This document shows positions 43,889 to 51,184 of a DNA stretch of 51,184 nt, piece after piece; the first letter of the stretch is position 1, and each line of letters begins with the position of its first letter. The translations under genes were made by a program, and so were the position numbers. Under the pieces are notes generated by a model. That model had not been told where the DNA came from. It did no database searches and saw only the letters and a list, made by a program, of their open reading frames with translations. Source of the stretch: Halomonas campaniensis (GTDB lineage: Bacteria; Pseudomonadota; Gammaproteobacteria; Pseudomonadales; Halomonadaceae); NCBI RefSeq assembly GCF_002211105.1, contig NZ_JPUA01000037.1, positions 378,623 to 429,806 on the forward strand. The letters run 5' to 3'.

Positions 43889-44788
43889 TCAATCGAGGTC
43901 GTAACCCAAGCTTTTCAGGGCGCGTTCGTCATCCGACCAGCCGCGTTTTACTTTCACCCATAAATTGAGCATCACTTTGGTACCCAGGGCACGCTCCATA
44001 TCCAGGCGCGCCTCGCGGCCAATACTCTTCAGGCGATCGCCGTTTTCACCAATTAGGATGACTTTTTGCCCCTGACGCTCGACCAGAATCAGTGCGCTGA
44101 TATGCGTCACACGCTCGGTTTCACGGAACTCTTCAATTTCAACGGTCATCTGGTAGGGCAGCTCGTCGCCCAATTGGCGCATGACTTTTTCACGCACCAG
44201 CTCGGCGGCCATGAAGCGCAGGCTTTTGTCGGTAATCTGGTCTTCAGGGAAGAAGTGCACACTCTCCGGCAGGTGTTTGGCGACCTCCTCTTCCAGAGTG
44301 TCTACCTGGGTGCCGTGCTTGGCTGAAATCGGCACGATGGCCGCAAAGTCACGGCGGGCACCCACCTCTGCCAACCACGGCAGTAGGTCACCCTTTTCGC
44401 CCAGGCGATCAACCTTATTCACCGCCAGAATCACCGGTGCTTTTACATGCTCGAGCCGCTTCAACACCGCCTGATCCTCTTCCGTCCAGCGGGTACGGTC
44501 GATAATGAACACCACACAGTCCACATCGCGCAGCGCCTGAGTGGCGGCCTGGTTCATAAAGCGGTTAATGGCTTTATTACGATCCTTGGACATGATGTGC
44601 ATGCCCGGTGTATCCACGTAGATAAACTGCGTCTCATCGACCGTTTTAATACCCATCACCTGATGGCGCGTCGTTTGCGGACGCCGCGAAGTGATCGATA
44701 TCTTCTGCCCCAGAATACGGTTCATGAGGGTTGATTTGCCCACGTTGGGTCGGCCAACAATGGCAACGAATCCGCAGGTTTGGCTCAT
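43889..44788 (-). CDS. era: GTPase Era
   Basis: A 299-aa GTPase. G1 is [12 protein letters not shown] (12-23), the switch region [13 protein letters not shown]3 DTPGMH, G4 NKVD; a C-terminal KH domain has [48 protein letters not shown]. Binds 16S rRNA in 30S subunit maturation. Its ATG overlaps the rnc stop (ATGA) and recO follows 8 nt after its stop, the standard rnc-era-recO arrangement. Confidence 0.96.
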   Translation of the reverse strand: MSQTCGFVAIVGRPNVGKSTLMNRILGQKISITSRRPQTTRHQVMGIKTVDETQFIYVDTPGMHIMSKDRNKAINRFMNQAATQALRDVDCVVFIIDRTRWTEEDQAVLKRLEHVKAPVILAVNKVDRLGEKGDLLPWLAEVGARRDFAAIVPISAKHGTQVDTLEEEVAKHLPESVHFFPEDQITDKSLRFMAAELVREKVMRQLGDELPYQMTVEIEEFRETERVTHISALILVERQGQKVILIGENGDRLKSIGREARLDMERALGTKVMLNLWVKVKRGWSDDERALKSLGYDLD

Positions 44789-45477
44789 GATTTATCTCCA
44801 GGGCTTTTTTCGAGGTACGACAGCGCTTCTTCTGCCGCCTGCTGTTCAGCATGACGGCGGCTAGGGCCTTTACCAGTGGTATGCTCAGCCAGCAGGTCAA
44901 TGTAGCACTCCACGGTAAAGGTCTGGGCATGCGCCTCGCCCTTTACGCAGACAACTTCATACCGCGGTAGCGCGGCTTGACGCGATTGCAGAAACTCCTG
45001 CAGTCGGGTTTTAGGATCTTTCTGGGTATCTTGTAACGAAATATTTTCCAGCCTATTGGCGTACCAATTCAACACACGGTCCCGCACCACATCCATGCCG
45101 GCGTCGAGATAAATAGCGCCAATAATGGCTTCTACCGCATCCGCCAAAATAGATTCGCGACGGTGGCCACCGCTTTTCATCTCGCCAGACCCCAGTCGCA
45201 AACACTCGCCAAACTCCATTTCACGGGCCAGTTCCGCCAGGGTTTGTCCCTTTACCAGGCGTGCACGCAGGCGTGAAAGCTGCCCTTCCCGGGCCTGGGG
45301 AAAGCGCTGAAACAGCGCTTCGGCGATAACAAAATTGACGATGGAGTCACCCAGAAACTCCAGGCGCTCATTGTTACGACCACCGAAGCTGCGGTGGGTC
45401 AAGGCCAATTCCAATAGCGTCTCGTCGCCAAAGGTATGGCCGATTCGTCGGCAAAAAGCGTTCAAGGAATTACTCAC
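44785..45477 (-). CDS. rnc: Ribonuclease III
   Basis: A 230-aa RNase III. Catalytic signature [20 protein letters not shown] near residues 36-55, the second acidic cluster in [18 protein letters not shown], and a C-terminal dsRNA-binding domain ([22 protein letters not shown]...[16 protein letters not shown]). Cuts double-stranded RNA in rRNA maturation. It begins 67 nt behind lepB; the small DUF4845 gene that lies between lepB and rnc in Pseudomonas is absent. Confidence 0.96.
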   Translation of the reverse strand: MSNSLNAFCRRIGHTFGDETLLELALTHRSFGGRNNERLEFLGDSIVNFVIAEALFQRFPQAREGQLSRLRARLVKGQTLAELAREMEFGECLRLGSGEMKSGGHRRESILADAVEAIIGAIYLDAGMDVVRDRVLNWYANRLENISLQDTQKDPKTRLQEFLQSRQAALPRYEVVCVKGEAHAQTFTVECYIDLLAEHTTGKGPSRRHAEQQAAEEALSYLEKSPGDKS

Positions 45478-45544
45478 AGCTCTCCTACGTCATTGACGTT
45501 AACTAAAGTGACATGACTGACTAAATTCAGCATAAGCAGCAGAT

Positions 45545-46348
45545 TCATTCTATGCGCCGTACGCTGGTAAAGCTTGGCAACCCACCGTCCCAGTGCATCC
45601 ATACCGCAAACGCACGCCCGACAATATTCTCTTCCGGTACGAACCCCCAGTAACGGCTGTCGTTGGAGTGGTCACGATTATCCCCCATCATAAAGTAGTG
45701 CCCTTCAGGGACTTCCACTTCACGCATTTGCGGGCCAGGGTCACGCGGGTTGTTATAAATAAAGTGCTCGGCATCGCCCAGGCGCTCTTCTAACAATAGC
45801 TGTTGAGGCGAACCTTCGGGCCCCTCTTCGATGAGCTCTTTCGCCACCGGCTCACCGTTAACGTAGAGCTGCTTACCTTCATAACGGATGCGATCCCCGG
45901 GCATGCCGACGACACGCTTGATGAAGTTCACCGAAGGCTCGTCGGGGAAACGAAACACCATGACATCGCCACGCTCAGGATCACCAACTTCGATAAAGCG
46001 GGTGTTCACCACCGGCAAACGTAGTCCGTAGGCGAATTTGTTGACCAGAATAAAGTCGCCGACTTCCAGCGTAGGACGCATTGAACCAGAGGGAATCTGA
46101 AAGGGTTCAATGATAAAACTACGCACCACCAGCACTACCAGCAGCACTGGAAAAAAAGAACGCGCATAGTCAACCGGCCAAGGCTCTTTAAGCAGTTTCT
46201 CGCTGGTAGCTGGATCCAGCCCCTCCTGGGCATTGGCCTCCGCTGCGGCGAAGCGTTGGCGGCGCTTGGGCTTTAATAGCCAGACGTCCAACAGGTAAAT
46301 AACGCCCGAAAGCGCAACGGCAAGTACCAGCAGTAATGAAAAATCCAT
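45545..46348 (-). CDS. lepB: Signal peptidase I
   Basis: A 267-aa membrane protease. Two N-terminal membrane segments (about 3-24 and 63-81) anchor a periplasmic catalytic domain. Catalytic Ser89 lies in IPSGSMRPTLEVGD and the general-base Lys144 in VNFIKRVVGMPGD; the box MGDNRDHSNDSRYWGFVPEENIVGRA is complete. Removes signal peptides from exported proteins. It starts 15 nt behind lepA, the conserved lepA-lepB pair. Confidence 0.96.
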   Translation of the reverse strand: MDFSLLLVLAVALSGVIYLLDVWLLKPKRRQRFAAAEANAQEGLDPATSEKLLKEPWPVDYARSFFPVLLVVLVVRSFIIEPFQIPSGSMRPTLEVGDFILVNKFAYGLRLPVVNTRFIEVGDPERGDVMVFRFPDEPSVNFIKRVVGMPGDRIRYEGKQLYVNGEPVAKELIEEGPEGSPQQLLLEERLGDAEHFIYNNPRDPGPQMREVEVPEGHYFMMGDNRDHSNDSRYWGFVPEENIVGRAFAVWMHWDGGLPSFTSVRRIE

Positions 46349-46363
46349 GAGTGGCGTTCTTTC

Positions 46364-48181
46364 CTAGTCGTTAACCTTGAGCACAGCAAGGAAGGCATCC
46401 TGGGGGATTTCCACGCGCCCCACTTGTTTCATGCGTTTCTTACCTGCTTTCTGTTTCTCGAGCAGTTTTTTCTTACGGCTGACATCGCCGCCGTAACACT
46501 TAGCCGTCACATTCTTGCGCAGCGCCTTCACGGTGGAGCGAGCTACCACTTGACCACCAATCGCCGCCTGAATCGCCACATCAAACATCTGCCGTGGGAT
46601 CAGCTCTTTCATTTTCTCGACCAATAGACGACCACGACTATGCGCATGATCACGGTGGATAATCACCGCTAGCGCGTCAACTTTGTCGCCATTGATCAGT
46701 ACATCAAGACGCACCAGCTTGGCCATCTCAAAACGCTCGAAGTTGTACTCGAGCGACGCGTATCCCTTGGAGATCGATTTCAGACGATCAAAGAAGTCCA
46801 TGACCACTTCTGACATGGGTAGCTCGTAGGCCAACTGAATCTGATTACCCAAGAACTGCATGTCTCGCTGGGTACCGCGACGCTGCTCACACTCGGCAAT
46901 GACGTTACCCACGTATTCCTGGGGAACCAATATGCTGGCGCGGACGATCGGTTCACGCATTTCATCTACGTCGGCCATATCGGGCAGCTTGGAAGGGTTG
47001 GAGACGTAGTTAACATCACCATTCTTCATCGCCAGTTCGTAGACAACCGTGGGCGCAGTAGTGAGCAGGTCGATGTCATACTCTCGCTCCAGGCGCTCTT
47101 GAATGATCTCCATGTGCAGGGTGCCAAGAAAGCCTACCCGGAAACCAAAACCAAGTGCGTCGGAGTTCTCTGGCACATACTCGAGCGAGGCATCGTTAAG
47201 CGCCAGTTTTTCAAGTGCATCGCGGAAATCTTCGTAATCATCCGCACTGACCGGGAACATACCGGCATACACCTGCGGCTTTACCTTTTGGAAACCAGGC
47301 AGACGCGCTACATCAGGCGTTTTGGTGTGGGTAATCGTATCGCCTACTGGTGCCCCGTGAATCTCTTTGATGCCAGCGACAATAAAGCCGACTTCACCTG
47401 CGCGCAGAATATCGGTCTGTTTGCGCTGGGGGGTAAAAATACCCACTTCCGTGGCGCCCCAATCGCGTCCCGTTGATTTAATGCGAATCTTGTCGCCCTT
47501 ACGCAGCGTGCCGTCGAAAAGACGTACTAACGAGACAACACCAAGGTAGTTATCAAACCAGGAGTCGATAATCAGCGCTTGCAGCGGTGCGTCCGGGTCA
47601 CCTTTGGGCGGCGGTATATCACGCACCAAACGCTCAAGCAGTGCATCAATGCCAATGCCGCTTTTAGCCGAAACCTGGCAGGCATCAGTGGCATCGAGGC
47701 CAATAATCTCTTCGATTTCCTGGGCAACCTTGTCGCAGTCCGCTTGGGGCAAATCGATTTTGTTAAGTACCGGCAGTACTTCCAGACCTTGTTCGATAGC
47801 GGTATAACAGTTAGCGACCGACTGAGCCTCCACCCCTTGGGCAGCATCGACCACCAGCAACGCCCCTTCACAGGCGTAGAGCGAGCGCGACACTTCATAA
47901 GAGAAGTCGACATGCCCAGGAGTATCGATAAAGTTGAGCTGATAAACCTGCCCATCAGCGGCGGTGTAATCCAGCGTGACCGACTGCGCTTTGATGGTAA
48001 TACCACGCTCACGCTCAATGTCCATTGAATCGAGCACTTGCTCTTTAAGCTCACGCTCGGTTAGCCCTTCGCAGGTCTGGATCAGGCGATCAGAGAGCGT
48101 CGATTTACCATGGTCAATGTGGGCGATAATAGAGAAGTTGCGTATGTGCTTAAGCTTTCCGTTGGGAACGTCTTGGGACAT
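46364..48181 (-). CDS. lepA: Elongation factor 4 (LepA)
   Basis: A 605-aa translational GTPase of normal length. G1 [15 protein letters not shown], switch [15 protein letters not shown]3 [13 protein letters not shown]4 NKID. The LepA-specific C-terminal domain is present ([38 protein letters not shown]). Acts on ribosomes in back-translocation or initiation quality. It lies between mucD and lepB. The 196-nt gap upstream of it contains two hairpins. Confidence 0.96.
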   Translation of the reverse strand: MSQDVPNGKLKHIRNFSIIAHIDHGKSTLSDRLIQTCEGLTERELKEQVLDSMDIERERGITIKAQSVTLDYTAADGQVYQLNFIDTPGHVDFSYEVSRSLYACEGALLVVDAAQGVEAQSVANCYTAIEQGLEVLPVLNKIDLPQADCDKVAQEIEEIIGLDATDACQVSAKSGIGIDALLERLVRDIPPPKGDPDAPLQALIIDSWFDNYLGVVSLVRLFDGTLRKGDKIRIKSTGRDWGATEVGIFTPQRKQTDILRAGEVGFIVAGIKEIHGAPVGDTITHTKTPDVARLPGFQKVKPQVYAGMFPVSADDYEDFRDALEKLALNDASLEYVPENSDALGFGFRVGFLGTLHMEIIQERLEREYDIDLLTTAPTVVYELAMKNGDVNYVSNPSKLPDMADVDEMREPIVRASILVPQEYVGNVIAECEQRRGTQRDMQFLGNQIQLAYELPMSEVVMDFFDRLKSISKGYASLEYNFERFEMAKLVRLDVLINGDKVDALAVIIHRDHAHSRGRLLVEKMKELIPRQMFDVAIQAAIGGQVVARSTVKALRKNVTAKCYGGDVSRKKKLLEKQKAGKKRMKQVGRVEIPQDAFLAVLKVND

Positions 48182-48208
48182 CGAGTCTGTTCTGCCTTAG
48201 TGGTACGC

Positions 48209-48233
48209 AAGCGGCCGCATAAGCAGGCCGCTT
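48209..48233. repeat. Inverted repeat in the lepA leader
   Basis: AAGCGGCC (48209-48216) and GGCCGCTT (48226-48233) form a perfect 8-bp stem with a 9-nt loop, about 28 nt before the lepA start. It would be part of the leader if transcription starts upstream. No T-run follows, so it is not a convincing terminator. Role unknown. Confidence 0.4.
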
Positions 48234-48334
48234 CGAGAGTTCAAAGCTCGAAAACAGCTGCCGTTTGAAAATAAGGGCCATTTCCGACAAAAAGATATCC
48301 GCTATTGTAGCGATATGCGCAGGCTAGGAACAGC

Positions 48335-48357
48335 GGTCCGGCGAGAACCGCCGGACC
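48335..48357 (-). terminator. Stem-loop directly behind mucD
   Basis: GGTCCGGCG (48335-48343) and CGCCGGACC (48349-48357) form a perfect 9-bp G+C stem with a 5-nt loop, 20 nt behind the mucD stop. On the minus strand no T-run follows, so termination may be partial; it may attenuate transcription into lepA or protect the mucD transcript. Confidence 0.5.
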
Positions 48358-48377
48358 AGGAGTGAAAATTAGGCGAG

Positions 48378-49802
48378 TTATTCCAGACGAAGCGCTACGA
48401 AGAGTGATCGCCCATCGCGGAACAGACGTACTGGAATAGCACGGTCGGTGGGCAACGCCTCGACAATCTCTACCAGCTCATTGGAAGAGGAAACGCTGCG
48501 GTGATCAATGCTCACTAACACATCACCTGGGAGAATGCCGGCCTCAGCAGCCACGCTGCCAGACTCAACCTGGCGAACGATCACACCGCCGGGAATATTC
48601 AACTGCTCGCGCATGGTGTCATCAATTTCTGCGACCATGACGCCAAGACGCGCTTGATTATTGCTGCTGCCCTGCGCCGTCTGCTGCTCGGCATCTGGCC
48701 AGCTACCTAATTCCACTGACTCGGTCAGCTCTTCACCGTCACGCATCAAGGTGAGCTCCACCTCGGTGCCTGGCGCACCTTTACCAATCAGCCGTGGCAG
48801 TGAGCTCGAGCGTTCGACCTCTTCACCATTGACCTCAAGGATGACATCGCCAGCCTGAAGCCCACCCTGTGCCGCGGGGCCTTCGGGATCAAGGTCAGCA
48901 ATCAGCGCGCCAATGGCACTCTCCATGCCGAACGATTCGGCCAGATCGTCAGACACGGGCTGGATCATCACTCCTAACCAACCACGGTTCACGCGACCAC
49001 CTTCACGCAACTGGTCGGCCACATCCATGGCAACGTTAATGGGAATGGCAAACGAGACGCCCATAAAGCCACCGCTGCGGGTAAAGATTTGCGAGTTAAT
49101 ACCCACCACTTCGCCATCTAGGTTGAACAGCGGGCCACCGGAGTTGCCGGGGTTGATCGCTACATCGGTTTGAATAAACGGCACATACGCATCTCGCGGC
49201 AAGGTACGGTTAATGGCACTGACAATACCCGCGGTGACCGAATGATCAAAACCAAAAGGCGAACCAATAGCAGCCACCCACTCACCTACTTTGAGCTCAT
49301 CAGAATCCCCCAGAGTGAGCGTGGGCAAGTCACTGGCATCAATTTTAAGCAGCGCGACATCAGTTTGTGGATCGCTACCGATCACTTCCGCACTCAATTC
49401 ACGCCGATCATTGAGCCGCACGAGGATCTCATCAGCATCTTGCACAACGTGTGCATTGGTCATTACATAACCATCCTCACTGATAACGAACCCGGAGCCT
49501 AAAGACTGCCGCTCTTCTGTACGCCCCTGCCCGCCGCCAGGCGGTGCAGGAAAGCGATCACCGAACTCCTCTCCAAAAAAGTGGCGGAAAATTTCCGGGA
49601 TTTCCTGACCACCGAACCCGCCCAAACCCGGCGCGCTACTGCGCTGTACCGTTCGACTGGTCGAGATATTCACTACCCCTGGAGCAGCGTCTTCAACTAA
49701 GGCAGTGAAATCAGGCAAATTCTGAGCGTTGGCGACTTGGCCAAACGTTAGCAGTGCCACCACACAGACCCAAAGCGTGGAAGGGAGAATCAAGCGCTTC
49801 AT
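48378..49802 (-). CDS. mucD: Periplasmic serine protease DegQ/MucD
   Basis: A 474-aa HtrA-family protease. The start at 49802 has AGGAG 7 nt upstream and gives a clean signal peptide (MKRLILPSTLWVCVVALLTFGQVANA, cut before QNLPDF); an in-frame extension to 49835 would spoil it. Catalytic triad: His in VMTNAHVVQDADEI, Asp in DPQTDVALLKID, Ser in INPGNSGGPLFNLDG. Two PDZ domains follow (about 265-360 and 385-470). Degrades misfolded envelope proteins. Located behind mucB-mucC as in Pseudomonas, so it probably belongs to the sigma-E (AlgU) envelope-stress system. Confidence 0.94.
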   Translation of the reverse strand: MKRLILPSTLWVCVVALLTFGQVANAQNLPDFTALVEDAAPGVVNISTSRTVQRSSAPGLGGFGGQEIPEIFRHFFGEEFGDRFPAPPGGGQGRTEERQSLGSGFVISEDGYVMTNAHVVQDADEILVRLNDRRELSAEVIGSDPQTDVALLKIDASDLPTLTLGDSDELKVGEWVAAIGSPFGFDHSVTAGIVSAINRTLPRDAYVPFIQTDVAINPGNSGGPLFNLDGEVVGINSQIFTRSGGFMGVSFAIPINVAMDVADQLREGGRVNRGWLGVMIQPVSDDLAESFGMESAIGALIADLDPEGPAAQGGLQAGDVILEVNGEEVERSSSLPRLIGKGAPGTEVELTLMRDGEELTESVELGSWPDAEQQTAQGSSNNQARLGVMVAEIDDTMREQLNIPGGVIVRQVESGSVAAEAGILPGDVLVSIDHRSVSSSNELVEIVEALPTDRAIPVRLFRDGRSLFVALRLE

Positions 49803-49884
49803 GCAAGAGCTCCTACTTAATGTAATAGCAATCAATGACAGATCAACAACTCAAAGCGAGATGCCAGAGAACCAAATTGACGAA

Positions 49885-50352
49885 CTAATTGACCAAGCGT
49901 GGGCGAAAGCGTTCCCCACGCCCACGCATTAGGTATTTAATACCTAGCGAACCGCCCACCAAGGCAATAAAAAAACTCAGCGGTGCCAGCCAAACCATGT
50001 CACTAACAAACGACACCGCGCCGGATAGCAACAGCGCCAGCATAAGTGGCAATCCATAAACACAAAAAGCCAGCAGCGTGACAGAGGTGCGCGGTAAGCT
50101 AATAGTGACTTGACGGCCTAGCGGGTAGTTTCGCTCAGCGTTACTGGTTCTCGTGGGGAGTGCAACAGCAATGCGCTGACTGCGCTGACGCGCCAACAAA
50201 CGGCCGCCACAACCTCCCCCCTGAGCGCACTGCTCGCAGTTCTGTTGGGCGGAAATTTCTACGATGACACTTTGCGCAACATGATCGACGACCGTGCCAG
50301 CACGGTGTAGAGAAGTATCAAACAAAGCGTCACAGGAAGACGAGGTCATCAT
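49885..50352 (-). CDS. rseC: SoxR-reducing/RseC-MucC family protein
   Basis: A 155-aa inner-membrane protein. The N-terminal part has the family cysteine cluster NCEQCAQGGGCGG, which may hold an Fe-S cluster; two membrane segments follow (about 92-112 and 118-138). It modulates envelope-stress sigma factor control. Its ATG overlaps the stop of mucB/rseB (ATGA), with GGGGAG upstream. It lies 82 nt before mucD. The Pseudomonas name would be mucC. Confidence 0.9.
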   Translation of the reverse strand: MMTSSSCDALFDTSLHRAGTVVDHVAQSVIVEISAQQNCEQCAQGGGCGGRLLARQRSQRIAVALPTRTSNAERNYPLGRQVTISLPRTSVTLLAFCVYGLPLMLALLLSGAVSFVSDMVWLAPLSFFIALVGGSLGIKYLMRGRGERFRPRLVN

Positions 50353-51184
50353 TCTATCTCCCCAGTCTGATCGTTGCTTTGCGGAGATGGGTCTTCCAGG
50401 AGATCGAAAGTGATTGAGCGAACAATGCGCTGCAGCGTCGCTACCGGCAGCTCACCAATCGCCACCAACTGCCAGCGCCCCTCAGCAGTGATGGCATGCT
50501 CAATGGCCACCGCCGAAACCCCTAGCTGTTGCACACCTTCTTGCAAGGTAGTGGTTGCATCCTGCGCAAGGGGCTCGACAAAGATACTTACGGTAGCCAA
50601 ACCATCGCTGTAAACGCGCTGGTAAATATCATCGCCGGCGAAAGTGACGGGTTGTGCAACGAAGCCATCGGGCAACCAAGTGGCGCGCCAAGGTGTACTG
50701 CCGATAACGATAGGGGTAGCCGCCCGGACGCTGCCAGTATATTTTTCGGGAGACTGAAGCTGGGTAATTTGAAAGGTTTCAATGATCCTGCCTTGATGAT
50801 CACTGAGCACATGCTTAAGCAGCAATCCGGTATCACCATCCAGCCACCACTCATGTGAAAAGCGCCACTGGTCGCGGGGTTCAAAAACCAGCTTGATAGC
50901 ATCACGATCTGCTACCCGGGCGTTGTCCTCAAGCTCGATAGCATAATATTTCTCAAGATGAGCTGCCCATCGTGCTGGAGAAGGTAGCTCACCGTTGCCA
51001 TGCCCTTCAGTCCAGGCCAACCTGCCCACCGGTGAGCGACGCTCAATGCTTACGGAAGGGCCGTCAAGGTACTGCACCACCTGCTGACGAATGCCGTCTT
51101 TAATGCGGTGCGACAGTGCTAGCGTGCGAACATCGACAGAGTCGATAGCCACTGCTCTCGCTTGAAAAGCATAACAGTGGCTGG
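50349..51184 (-). CDS. mucB: Sigma-E regulatory protein RseB/MucB (5' end outside the window)
   Basis: The frame is open to the right edge (278 codons visible), so the N-terminus and signal peptide are missing. The visible part shows the RseB pattern: VDVRTLALSHRIKDGIRQQVVQYLDGPSVSIERRS at the start of the lipoprotein-like domain, EWWLDGDTGLLLKHVLSDHQGRIIETFQITQL in the middle, and a C-terminal domain with WRATWLPDGFVAQP, QRVYSDGLATVSIFVE and QLVAIGELPVATLQRIVRSI. Periplasmic, it shields the anti-sigma factor RseA/MucA from cleavage. rseA and rpoE/algU are expected further right. Confidence 0.9.
   Translation of the reverse strand, partial: SHCYAFQARAVAIDSVDVRTLALSHRIKDGIRQQVVQYLDGPSVSIERRSPVGRLAWTEGHGNGELPSPARWAAHLEKYYAIELEDNARVADRDAIKLVFEPRDQWRFSHEWWLDGDTGLLLKHVLSDHQGRIIETFQITQLQSPEKYTGSVRAATPIVIGSTPWRATWLPDGFVAQPVTFAGDDIYQRVYSDGLATVSIFVEPLAQDATTTLQEGVQQLGVSAVAIEHAITAEGRWQLVAIGELPVATLQRIVRSITFDLLEDPSPQSNDQTGEIE

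Noticed and set aside
45493..45508. TTGACGTTAACTAAAG as a fourth LiuR-type box
   Set aside because: The left half is good but the right half breaks the symmetry, and it lies between lepB and rnc, genes without a link to the regulon.
1..51184. CRISPR arrays, insertion sequences, prophage, tRNA or rRNA genes
   Set aside because: I saw no regularly spaced repeats, transposase or phage genes, and no cloverleaf-like stretch in any intergenic region.

Overview
The window looks like a chromosomal segment of a halophilic gammaproteobacterium, most likely Halomonas or a close relative (Halomonadaceae). This is inferred from protein character and gene order: gacS/cysM/rlmD/relA/mazG and mucB-mucC-mucD-lepA-lepB-rnc-era-recO-pdxJ-acpS follow the arrangement known from Pseudomonas and relatives. 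No rRNA, tRNA, insertion sequence, prophage or CRISPR array is visible. Coding density is high, and nearly all genes fall into long co-directional runs.

Layout. (1) 1-4.4 kb is an AT-richer, accessory-looking block on the minus strand: an unknown 296-aa protein, a methyltransferase with a regulatory domain (the architecture of protein-lysine methyltransferases that modify rickettsial outer-membrane proteins), and the N-terminus of a large DUF4347/cadherin-type surface protein that runs off the left edge. (2) 4.4-8.6 kb holds a GST and a valine-degradation operon (isobutyryl-CoA dehydrogenase, 3-hydroxyisobutyryl-CoA hydrolase, 3-hydroxyisobutyrate dehydrogenase). (3) 8.7-13.7 kb is a complete branched-chain amino acid type ABC transporter (LivG, LivF, LivK, LivH, LivM), closed by a strong terminator. 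(4) 14.0-23.8 kb is the leucine/isovalerate operon liuR-liuA-liuB-liuC-liuD-liuE followed by an acyl-CoA ligase and a small methyltransferase. Blocks 2-4 each carry a copy of a 16-bp dyad related to TTTACGTTAACGTAAA upstream, so transport plus valine and leucine breakdown look like one LiuR regulon.

(5) 23.9-26.3 kb holds a small outer-membrane barrel protein and a Kef-type K+/H+ antiporter. (6) 26.4-28.8 kb is a compact trpR-trpE-trpG operon with an almost canonical Trp-repressor operator directly in front of trpR. (7) 28.8-33.5 kb holds a DUF1294 protein, an RluF-type pseudouridine synthase with a long basic tail, a DUF924 protein and PEP carboxylase. (8) 33.5-41.9 kb holds mazG, relA, rlmD and cysM on the minus strand, with the hybrid sensor kinase gacS divergent from cysM. 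(9) 41.9-51.2 kb holds acpS, pdxJ (with an unusual His/Cys-rich tail), recO, era, rnc, lepB, lepA, mucD, mucC/rseC and the 5'-truncated mucB/rseB, all on the minus strand.

Most of the window is ordinary core genome. The points most worth following are the methyltransferase/adhesin block, the three LiuR-type boxes, the trpR-trpE-trpG operon with its operator, the metal-binding-like tail of PdxJ, and the Walker A lysine-to-arginine change in LivF.
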